From Blastocladiella britannica (lineage: Eukaryota; Blastocladiomycota; Blastocladiomycetes; Blastocladiales; Blastocladiaceae), in contig MU624893.1 of the NCBI GenBank assembly GCA_025349905.2, positions 1 to 18,455 of the forward strand: a stretch of 18,455 bases of DNA, written 5' to 3'. Below the pieces are notes generated by a model. It searched no databases. It was not told the origin of the DNA and was given only the letters and a program-made list of their open reading frames with translations. How positions within the stretch are numbered: the first letter of the stretch is position 1; every line of letters starts with the position of its first letter. Below are positions 1 to 6,884 of the stretch, in pieces. Position numbers and translations under genes: made by a program.

Positions 1-452
1 GCTTGCCCGGCACGTCGTCCAGGACGTTGTAACATCCACAGCAGAGCTTGGACGACCGTGTACCCGCAGCGGATGCACAGGAGCTCAAACCAGCCCACCG
101 CCGCCGGCGCAAATCCGCGAAGCGACGCAAACCGACCCGAGTCACCCGTCACGACGATCACGCCGGCGCGCTCGCAAGGCGTGCGGCACTCCGGCCCAAG
201 GCTCCGCACAAACTCCTCCTGGAACTGCTCCTTCTGGACCTCGTTGCAGCGCTTGATGCGCGCTTGGGTCGGAGCATGGTAGAACTTGCGCAGTGCCTCG
301 CCATGTTCTCGCCGGTACAGGATGTGCCCAACGGCGAACCAAACGCAGCCTGCCCCTCGAGCGTCCTGGGCTGTGTTTGGCCCACCTTTGCCTGGTTTGG
401 TAGCAACGTTATTCAATTTGGTCTTGCCAGATGGACACTGCGAGCGACAGCA
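1..452 (-). pseudogene. Fanzor/TnpB-like nuclease, C-terminal relic cut by window edge
   Basis: An open minus-strand frame runs from about 452 down to 51 with no methionine at its head and a stop just upstream (453-455). Its last part reads VIVVTGDSGRFASLRG followed by AP, which matches the late RuvC segment of Fanzor proteins, the eukaryotic TnpB relatives. In those proteins a G-D/N-x-x-F strand precedes a D-E-F/Y-R-T-S-K segment and a Cys zinc ribbon. Here the matching SKLCCGC ribbon start (52-32) lies in another frame, immediately after YTVV. The short Asp-Glu segment normally found between them is not visible, so a small deletion or frameshift has occurred. The second half of the zinc ribbon and RuvC-III lie left of position 1; no RuvC-I was found to the right. 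Known family role: RNA-guided DNA cleavage inside transposons. Alternative: some other zinc-ribbon transposase. The family call is motif-based only. Confidence 0.5.
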
Positions 453-1129
453 CTACGTCAGTCAGGCCGCAGCAGAAAACGACAATGCCCAGCGACTTTG
501 ACTCTCTCAAATCCCAACCCACCTGTTGTGACCAAATCCCCCAGAACGAGTTCTCATGATGGTCCACCCAGACAGCGAATGGCATCGTAAAAAGGTGAAG
601 GGTAAGTGCTCGCTCCTTGTTCACATGCAATTGTGTGGTCAATATATCGTTTTGTGGTTCGAGTTGTTTGGCCCTTGTTTCGCGTTCTGTCAGGCCCATT
701 CTCGAAACGAGCCATGCGGTTGGTCGAGTGTGTGGCAGGTCCATGCTGTTATCGGATTCGACGCTGAGATTGCACCAGACTCGCAGCATAGATGGTCAAG
801 TGTGTGGTTGGCACACTGCTCTATTATTGGGAGTATAAATTGTCAAATGCGCTGTCCGATGTGCGCTCTGCAGGCCATTGACCGGGATCAGTGGCGCTCC
901 CTGGCGTCTGACTCGTAGTTTGCACTGATGACCTCTGCATGTTCCACGCCGACTCCAATTTTGTCGCCTGGCACTGCATGCACCTCCTTGCACTGCGTCG
1001 TTGATCTTTTGACAAAGAAAAAGTCGATTGACTCAAATACATGCAATTTGAGGCGAGGACGAGGGGTTGAGGTTATACGAGGATAGGTCGAGTCCGTGGG
1101 CCAGTTGTTTATATTGCTAAAAACTTGCC
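453..1129. other. Non-genic decayed interval
   Basis: No convincing coding frame was seen on either strand. The longest open frames (for example 409-789 minus) have no family resemblance and poor codon bias. The only structure is a 15-base imperfect direct repeat, tggtc(g/a)agtgtgtgg, at 721-735 and 793-807 with one mismatch. The stretch lies between the Fanzor-like relic and a glutamine-rich broken gene and is probably old transposon or intergenic sequence. Confidence 0.4.
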
Positions 1130-1168
1130 TCTGAGGAGTTAGACCGATTTGGTACTAAACTCCTCAGA
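1130..1168. repeat. 11-bp perfect inverted repeat (hairpin) at end of Q-rich relic
   Basis: TCTGAGGAGTT at 1130-1140 is the exact reverse complement of AACTCCTCAGA at 1158-1168, leaving a 17-nt loop. It overlaps the stop codon (1139-1141, minus strand) of the glutamine-rich relic, so it could act as a 3'-end hairpin of that transcript or be part of a transposon end. A further AACTCCT occurs at 1198-1204. Confidence 0.6.
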
Positions 1169-1620
1169 ACCCTCCTCATGCCAATAGCTACTTAATAAAC
1201 TCCTACTGCTCAATGCGCCACAGTCATTCTTAAGAGGGCTCTCGTAGCCCTTGGCCAGACGTGTCGCGATATACTTCTGGAAGGTTGTCTCAACAAGCTG
1301 CCATGCCGCCAAGTACTTTCTCGCGTTGTGTCGGGAGCTTTGGCTCCAGCATCTCGGCCAGGGGGAGATGGAGGCAGTGCCCTACCAACAGGCGAGAAGC
1401 TACGTCCTTCTTGGGCAACTCAGAAACGTTGGCTTCTTGTCCCACCTGCTGTTGCTGTTGCGTAGCAAGCTCCAACCATGTTTGCTGTTCTTGACATTGT
1501 GGCAACTGGAACCGGACCTTTGGCTGTGCCAGTTGCTGTTAACCTTGAGTCGTCGACTCCGACTGTTGCTGCTGTGGTTGTACTTTTTTGATGAGCGAAC
1601 GACGCAGTCTTGCTGATGAA
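1139..1620 (-). pseudogene. Glutamine-rich protein relic with stop and frameshift
   Basis: Read on the minus strand, a Gln-rich stretch (QPQQQQSES) is cut by a TAA near 1532. The same frame then continues with a second Gln-rich run (QQLAQPK; LATQQQQQVGQE) and a coherent segment, LLVGHCLHLPLAEMLEPKL. That frame stops at about 1290, but a +1 or -2 shift there continues as LVETTFQKYIATRLAKGYES to a stop at 1139-1141. One nonsense codon and one frameshift inside protein-like sequence indicate a broken gene. No domain was recognised; it may come from a transposon or a Gln-rich regulatory protein. The antisense open frame 1251-1616 is only its shadow. Confidence 0.4.
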
Positions 1621-1650
1621 AATCATTACAGATCCGAATCAAATTTTGAT

Positions 1651-1664
1651 CCCTCAGCTGAGGG
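1651..1664. repeat. 14-bp perfect palindrome
   Basis: CCCTCAGCTGAGGG is a perfect palindrome without a loop. It lies just upstream (minus-strand sense) of the Q-rich relic and shares the CTCAG/CTGAG core with the hairpin at 1130-1168. It could be a transposon-end remnant or a dimeric protein site; its function is unknown. Confidence 0.5.
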
Positions 1665-1687
1665 GATGGCAGCGATCGACACCCAGC

Positions 1688-2095
1688 TTAAACCAGAAGA
1701 GCAGAGGCGCGCGTGTGGTCGCCAGGTGTGCGGGCATCAGGCGGTGGAGGCCAGGCGGGCCCACCAGTGCGGGGCGAGGAGGTGGCCCAGTACTGCCGGA
1801 TGGTAAATGGTTTGGCATTGATAACGCAGGTGGTGGCCCACGAGAGTTGGACGGACGGTGCATTGCAGAAGTGGTCGTGAAACTCGGCAGTCAATGTGGC
1901 CAGGTGTGGTGCGGGACGGGTGCACTCCAGGACGCCCGTGAGGAGCTCAGTTGGGAGTCGGGCGAGGGCATTGCTATGGTTTAATCGCAGGACAGAGCGC
2001 AATATCTTGGCCGGTTTGAAGGCGTGCGGTAGGCGCCAGCAGGACACGCGTTGTTTTACCCGTTGGCGCGGTTGAAGATATCGAGATAGTGGCAT
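1688..2095 (-). CDS. F-box-like protein fragment (135 aa)
   Basis: This open frame starts at a true ATG (2095-2093). Residues about 28-75 read PAKILRSV, then ALARLPTELLTGVLECT, then HLATLTAEF. The L-P-x-E-L-L-x-x-V-L core is that of an F-box, which binds Skp1 in SCF ubiquitin ligases. Downstream the composition degrades to Pro/Arg-rich sequence (after residue about 95), so only the F-box part looks genuine. A diverged copy of the same segment lies head-to-head on the plus strand at about 2240-2360. No substrate-binding repeats follow. It may be a gene fragment rather than an active gene. Confidence 0.35.
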   Translation of the reverse strand: MPLSRYLQPRQRVKQRVSCWRLPHAFKPAKILRSVLRLNHSNALARLPTELLTGVLECTRPAPHLATLTAEFHDHFCNAPSVQLSWATTCVINAKPFTIRQYWATSSPRTGGPAWPPPPDARTPGDHTRASALLV

Positions 2096-2100
2096 GCATT

Positions 2101-2180
2101 GACAATTGTACGAGGAACAAGAGAGCTTGCCAAAAAAAATTCATGTCCCGAGGTTTGAACTCACATCTTCTCATTTTCTG
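2101..2180 (-). pseudogene. tRNA 3'-half-like scrap followed by T-run
   Basis: On the minus strand GTGAG-TTCAAAC-CTCGG resembles a tRNA T-arm (4 of 5 stem pairs; box B-like GAGTTCAAACC). It is followed by a 7-nt acceptor-like GACATGA, one A, and a T8 run (2132-2139), the arrangement expected of a tRNA 3' end plus a Pol III terminator. No D-arm, anticodon arm or 5' acceptor strand is visible; a long T-run (2189-2205) sits where they should be. It is at most a truncated tRNA relic or tRNA-derived retroelement piece, and may be chance. Confidence 0.2.
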
Positions 2181-2214
2181 CAAAGTCAAAAAAAAAAAAA
2201 AAAAGAACTCTGCC

Positions 2215-2711
2215 ATTTATGCAGCACCACTGCCACTCGAAGTGGCCAAGAAGCTGTACTCGATCCTGCAGAGCAATGGTGGTGCCCTTGCCCGACTGCC
2301 GCCCGAGCTCCTGGTGTGCGTCCTCCAATGCACTCGCACCACTCAGCACCTGCCTGCAGCCTGTATGAGCTGCCGCACTTTATCTGTGGCCCCATTCAGG
2401 GGTTGCGCAACGAAGAGATTGAGGACACGCGCACACGCCTCTCCAAGTTGTTGCAAGACTGGGCGCAGCAAGGCCGCTGTGATCTTCTTCCTATTTGTGC
2501 CGAGGCTGGGATCTTGACACCCGAGTCGCTTTCTTCCATGCTTGCCGTTGTCCCAGCGTCGAGTTTGAACAAGTGCAAGTGGTACTTCACTCGTGCAAGC
2601 TCGTTATGTCTATCAATGGGGATGTCCTCTAAGGTTTTTCGTGTGATCCTTATACTTATACTTTTTTTGCACAAATATACTTGGCGTGATAATTTTAATG
2701 TTCATATGTAG
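2215..2711 (+). pseudogene. F-box-like gene copy with frameshift
   Basis: The first frame encodes LEVAKKLYSILQSN followed by ALARLPPELLVCVLQCT (2240-2345), homologous to the minus-strand copy at 1890-2020. Coding-like sequence then continues in a different frame from about 2360: LYELPHFICGPIQGL, IEDTRTRLSKLLQDW, CDLLPICAEAGILTPES. It reaches about 2610 before losing coding character; the frame ends at 2711. The switch, with no GT-AG intron to explain it, suggests a 1-nt indel and a broken gene. The C-terminal part is helical and unassigned. The A-run at 2189-2205 lies just upstream. Confidence 0.4.
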
Positions 2712-2818
2712 AACCTAAATAAATAAAGGACAAGAGAAAGCCGGACTTGAGTTACGAATTGACCTCTCTGTCAACAATCATAGTCCTTATTCGCAAAATA
2801 TATTAATTCCACACCCAA

Positions 2819-3235
2819 ATGGCCGCCCACGCCCCGAACTTCCACGTCCAACTGATCGCGGATCCCATTGACAACGAGATTGTGTAGAACGAGCTTCAAC
2901 TTCTGCGTTTGACTTGCGTCGAGTGGACCGTCAAGGAACAACTTCTCAAGCAAATGGAATCGGATAAGCGGGTGGAACTGGACCAAATTTTCCGCGAACA
3001 CACCGTGAAGATCAAAACGGGACGGCAAGATATGTGGGTGTATATTATGGGCTCTAGTGTGAGTGGAATCGGTTCCATTTCCGGCTTGGCACTCTTCGGA
3101 TCCATGGTCTCTGTCGCAAACTCTTGGTCATGGTGGTCGCTGCTGATTGCTTTGATCAGCATCCCGCATTCCGTGTACCATTTGACCTTTACTTTAATTC
3201 CAAAGGTCGGGCATTCCCTCTGGAAATTTGATTGA
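2819..3235 (+). CDS. Small two-helix membrane protein, interrupted by TAG or a 42-nt intron
   Basis: ATG at 2819 opens MAAHAPNFHVQLIADPIDNEIV, then an in-frame TAG occurs at 2885-2887. The same frame continues to the stop at 3235 with an amphipathic helix (WTVKEQLLKQMESDKRVELD) and two hydrophobic segments, about residues 73-101 (MWVYIMGSSVSG...) and 104-126 (WWSLLIALISIPHS...). It ends in KVGHSLWKFD. Removing GTGTAG...GTCGAG (2882-2923) as a 42-nt intron keeps the frame and contains a TTGAC branch-like motif, giving about 125 aa. However, that acceptor (GAG) and length are atypical for this window. Otherwise it is a nonsense allele. Family not recognised; probably an organelle or ER membrane protein. 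Confidence 0.55.
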
Positions 3236-3433
3236 TCGCCGCAGCTCATATTTATTGTATTCAGTCTCTTCCTTCGATCTGAAGGCGTACATAAGGAAAC
3301 TCGAAGATTGTGGCATTTTTATTCCTCTCCCAAGTAATAAAAGTATACTTCCAAGACTGCGCGAGGCGAGGATCCAGTGTTGAGAATGCTCTCCTCAAAA
3401 AAAAAAAAACGTAATAAAATTATACTGCCAATC
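3236..3433. other. Intergenic interval with A-rich tract
   Basis: This short spacer between the small membrane protein gene and the ING gene contains AT-rich sequence and an A12 run at about 3398-3409, close upstream of the ING start codon at 3434. No gene was seen; it probably holds the ING promoter and 5' leader. Confidence 0.4.
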
Positions 3434-5002
3434 ATGACAACCGCAGCAAATCCAAACACCACGACGGCCGCTCTATCGCCCGTGGTGCCGCGAGGCGGAC
3501 GTAAATCGGCGGCTGGCACTCCGCGTATTGGCACCAGCGGATCACGGCGACGGACCCCGGCCCCGCCCTCTCTTCAGGCCATTTTGGCCACGCACGCCCC
3601 CGACTGGTCGGCGATCGTACCCGTTCGCCTTGATGGTATGGCGTCCATCAATGCTCAACTACCGCGATATCTCGCTTTTTTTTTCTCACCAAGCTAACAA
3701 CTATTTTAACTGCTGGCGCCTTGACAAGTGCTCGAGGGCCTGCCAGCAGCTCTGGATCATCTAGCAACGGAATCTCACCGTATTGGCGTCCAGCTTGACG
3801 GTGCGTCCAATTAATTTTAATATCGATAACTGCAATCCCATCACTTGGACCTACAGCCACCGTGGCCGCGGCAAAGGCCAGCGTGGACGCGGTTCCCGAG
3901 GCCACACGCGAGTATATTGTCGCCAAGCGCCACAAGCGCCCCGACAAGATTGTCGCGCACGTTGCCGCAGCCGCCGCACACTCACGTGTGGCGCACGGCC
4001 CCCTTGCCATCGCACGGGTCCTTGCGTCGCAACGCCGTGCGCTCGCCACCCAGGCGGCAGCGCTGATTGATGCCGCGATTGCGCGCGTGGACGCCGACTT
4101 GGAGTCCGCCGGCGTTACCAAGGCGGCTCTTGACGCGCTCCTTGCCTCGTCGCGCGAGACCGTGAATGCTGGGGTTGCCGAGCGGTCGCTTCGTGAGTAT
4201 GCGCGCGAGCAGCGGGTTTTGGGGAATGGTCAGGTCGCCAAGGGCGGGGCTGCGGCCGCACATACACCCGGACGAACCAAGGATCGGAAGCGCCGACGAG
4301 AGTACGTTACTTTTTTTTTTCATTTTAAAATGCAAGTATGACTGACTGAATGCAATTACAGACCAGAAGAAGTCGACCAATTAGACAGCAACGCAACAGG
4401 GAGTGCTGCTGCAACTGGAAAGGTTCAGGCACATCGACAGCCCAGGCGGGGAGAAGCTTCTTCGCCTCCAGCATTACCTATACACCCAGCACCCGCGCCA
4501 GCACATGGCTCGGCTGGAACCTCCAAACATGCTGATCCCGACCTCGAGACTGCTGTTCTTTTGGCGCGGTCTGTTGCGTCCTTGTCGGATGGTGACGGTA
4601 ATGGCGATGACGACGACGATGGCATGGCTGTGGACGCCAAGAGTGAAGGGGGAGAGGACGACGCCATGACTGGAATCGAACCGTCCTCGGGTGCCCAAGA
4701 CGCCGGCGATGACGAGGAAGAAGAAGACGAGGACGAGGACGACACGCCGTATTGCTTCTGTCGACAGCCGTCCTTGGGCGACATGATTGCGTGTGATAAC
4801 AAAGGGGTACGTCGATCGTTTTTTGTTTTTTTTCTTCACAGCATTCTCCTCATTGACACGCGAACATCAACAGTGCCGATACGAGTGGTTTCATGTCAAA
4901 TGCCTCAAAATGAAGCGCGCGCCCAGCGGCACCTGGTACTGTCAAGATTGCTCCAAGCTCCGCCGACGGGAACGAGATCGCCAACGTCGCCGCCGCCGCT
5001 AG
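3434..5002 (+). CDS. ING-family PHD-finger chromatin protein
   Basis: Five exons are inferred: 3434-3635, 3729-3800, 3857-4301, 4362-4806, 4874-5002 (430 aa). All introns are GT-AG with compatible phases. The N-terminal region carries an ING-like helical segment (VLEGLPAALDHLATES, about residues 68-83) followed by an unusually Ala-rich helix. The middle is disordered and acidic. Residues 370-414 form a complete C4HC3 PHD finger: C371, C373, C384, C389, H395, C398, C411, C414. Y370, M381 and W393 align with the H3K4me3 aromatic cage of ING proteins. A basic tail (RRRERDRQRRRRR) ends the protein, like the phosphoinositide-binding polybasic region of ING1/2. Known role: subunit of histone acetyltransferase or deacetylase complexes reading H3K4me3 in the nucleus. 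The last intron splits the PHD between G388 and C389. Confidence 0.88.
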
Positions 5003-5025
5003 TCCACATCTCTTTTTTTGTTCCG

Positions 5026-5031
5026 AATAAA
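5026..5031 (+). terminator. AATAAA poly(A) signal, ING gene
   Basis: AATAAA lies 24 nt after the TAG of the ING gene and within the 38-bp gap before the convergent DDRGK-like gene. It is the only canonical signal available for the plus transcript here, so cleavage must occur inside the neighbour's 3' end. Confidence 0.5.
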
Positions 5032-5039
5032 AAATACTG

Positions 5040-5045
5040 TTTATT
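5040..5045 (-). terminator. AATAAA overlapping the DDRGK1-like stop codon
   Basis: On the minus strand AATAAA includes the stop codon TAA (5043-5041) itself. If used, the 3' UTR would be very short and overlap the convergent ING transcript. The position is read directly; function is inferred. Confidence 0.35.
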
Positions 5046-6151
5046 CTTCCTCGAGCCGACCAATGGGGGGAACTTGCACGGTCGGATCCGACAAAATTGC
5101 CATGATCTCACGCTTTGGAACCTTGCCCCGCACTTCGAGTTGCTGGCGGAGCATTGCAACACGGCTGGGATCCATGTACGTAAAGACACCTATGCCATTT
5201 TAATTATCAGCGCCTTCCTACCATACTCGAGAAAGAGAGAGAAAAAGTTTGCAAGTACCCTGATCGAGATCCAGCATCCCCATCCACTCGCCCTCCTCGA
5301 TCTTGTCTTCAATGTAGACTTCCAACTCCTCCAGTCGGACATTGAGCTCTTGAGCCATGCTCGCCAAGTTGACCACCAGCCGAGCCTATTTGTCAATGAT
5401 GCGTTGGTCAATGTTGACACGGTGTTGACATGGTGAGCAGACAAAAGTAGAAAAAACAAACCTCAATGAACGCAAGCACGCGCGGCTCCATGGAGTAGAC
5501 GCTCGGTTTCTGGGCCTCGGCCCAGTCCAGCTGCTCCTGCTCGCGCTCGATCCGACGAAGCTGCGCCATCTCTTGCTTCCTGCGAGACCGCTCGCGGTCA
5601 AGTGCCTCGAGCTCCTTGGCCTCGGCAATGCGGTCACGTTCGGCATTCTCGGCCGTGCGCCGCGACTCCTGGTCCTGCTGCTGCGACACTTGCCACTCGC
5701 GGTACCGCCGCAGGTTTTCCTTGCGCTCCAGATTGGCGGCGCGTTTCTTGCCGACGCGACGCAGGGGTGCGGCCAAGTTCACAACGGCCGGCGCGTCCGG
5801 GAATTCGGGGCCAGCTGCAGCAGCAGGGTCCGGCTGGCCATTCTGGTCATCGTTTGGAGGATTTGGGTCGGCAACATCACCATCACCTTGAGGTTCTACT
5901 AATGCGGCAGGGTCCTCTCGCAGCAATGGGGCATGTGCCTCTGCCGCTTCCGGGTGCAGCGGTGGTGCCGGTTGGGGCACAAGGACTGTTCGGTGCACTT
6001 CTGCTGGTCGCATGTACAGGGCGCCAAAGTAGACGGCGGCGGCGAGGGGCGCTACCACCAGTGCCACATCGATCCAGTCGAGGTCGAGCGCAAGCGTCGC
6101 ATCGAGAAACGTCAAGAAAAAGTCAAATGCGTCGTCAAGTACAGCGGTCAT
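5041..6151 (-). CDS. DDRGK domain protein (UFBP1/DDRGK1-like, UFMylation adaptor)
   Basis: Three exons are inferred on the minus strand: 6151-5462, 5385-5259, 5189-5041 (321 aa; human DDRGK1 is about 314). The ATG at 6151 is preferred over the longer TTG-led frame. Residues about 27-47 form a transmembrane anchor, then come a Pro/Ala-rich acidic linker and a long charged coiled coil (about 145-225; KKRAANLERKENLRRYREW). A C-terminal winged-helix region follows: YIEDKIEEGEWMGMLDLDQG, then VFTYMDPSRV, then RGKVPKREI. The second intron falls in the DDRGK-equivalent motif, here L-D-Q-G. Known role: ER-anchored partner of UFL1 that directs UFM1 conjugation to ribosomes and ER proteins. It is convergent with the ING gene. 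The sequence of the DDRGK tetrad is not conserved, but the order and length fit well. Confidence 0.78.
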
Positions 6152-6167
6152 AATACGCTCTTTCCCA

Positions 6168-6177
6168 TTATATAATA
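6168..6177 (-). promoter_or_regulatory. TATA-like element upstream of DDRGK1-like gene
   Basis: The minus strand reads ATTATATAATG, with TATATAA about 18-25 nt upstream of the ATG at 6151. The spacing to the start codon is tight, so it may serve as a core promoter with a very short leader or be mere AT richness. Confidence 0.25.
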
Positions 6178-6193
6178 AAGCAAAGAGGGACAA

Positions 6194-6483
6194 TTGGGAA
6201 AATTAGTTTTTTTATATTTTGCCGCCACATTGAACATTGCTGTCGAAAATTCACCCGCCATTTTATATCGTGCGCTTCTCCACGCCCGTGTACCCGTGTA
6301 ACGCGGAAGCGGTTGGTGTCATGCCCGTATCCGTGTCCGTGCGCGAGATCGGTTTTGTGGCCGCCGCTCGTGGCCTTCCCTATTCCTGATGATTTGCGAC
6401 CTTTTTGCCAGCTCCGCCATCGTTGTTCTCTTTCCGTCGCCCCCAGCAAATGCGGTTGGAAGAAGGCGACGATGGGAGTGCCA
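6194..6483. other. Intergenic interval, no clear gene
   Basis: An AT-rich segment (6200-6280) lies between the DDRGK-like start and the next coding-like stretch. An ATG at 6321 opens only 22 codons (MPVSVSVREIGFVAAARGL...) before a stop. This could be a first exon of the following unidentified gene, but no convincing splice to it was found. The long antisense frame 6971-6168 ends in AT-rich non-coding sequence and was not accepted. Confidence 0.3.
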
Positions 6484-6781
6484 TGTCCAGCTGATCGATG
6501 GCGGAACTTGACGTGGTACTCGATGCGAAGCAGTTCCACTCCTGATCGCCGCGGGATCAAGCGGATCACGATCATGCCCGTCGCCCACCTGAGCGCCCGT
6601 GCGATTCCAATCTCTTCGACTGGGATCAACGCTGCCCCGTGAGAAGAAGTGGCTCCATCTGTTCTCGCACCTTGACAAGCACACGGACAAGGATGGTGAC
6701 CCCAAAGTCCAGTACAAGGACGCGGCGGCAAAGGTGATGGCCAAGGTGAGGGCAGCGGCCAAAGCCGCCGCTGGTATTTAA
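6484..6781 (+). pseudogene. Unidentified coding stretch in shifting frames
   Basis: Protein-like sequence moves across frames. MAELDVVLDAKQFHS (ATG at 6498) stops at TGA. An overlapping frame gives RRGIKRITIMPVAHLSARAI, then PISSTGINAAP with a stop at 6640-6642. A third frame continues without a start as REKKWLHLFSHLDKHTDKDG and ends KDAAAKVMAKVRAAAKAAAGI with TAA at 6779-6781. Codon third positions are GC-biased as in the real genes nearby, and the Lys/Ala-rich tail followed by AT-rich DNA looks like a true C-terminus. No introns of the local type bridge the frames, so it is either a gene broken by two 1-nt shifts (one in the CCCC run at 6636-6639) or assembly error. Family not recognised. 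Confidence 0.35.
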
Positions 6782-6884
6782 ATGTAGAAAGGAGGGTTCC
6801 TCCAATGCCTACTGGGAGCGAAATCCCTCGCAACGGATTGCAGGCTTTGCCTGTTTCTGTTTCGCAAAAGAAAATTATATCGAA

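Noticed and set aside
48..590. 180-aa plus-strand open frame over the Fanzor-like region
   Set aside because: It starts at a non-ATG codon, is Arg/Pro-rich and resembles nothing, while the opposite strand carries recognisable motifs; it is an antisense shadow.
6152..6193. 14-residue N-terminal extension of the DDRGK-like protein
   Set aside because: The extension begins at TTG, covers a TATA-like AT-rich stretch, and the ATG at 6151 gives a normal membrane anchor near the N-terminus.
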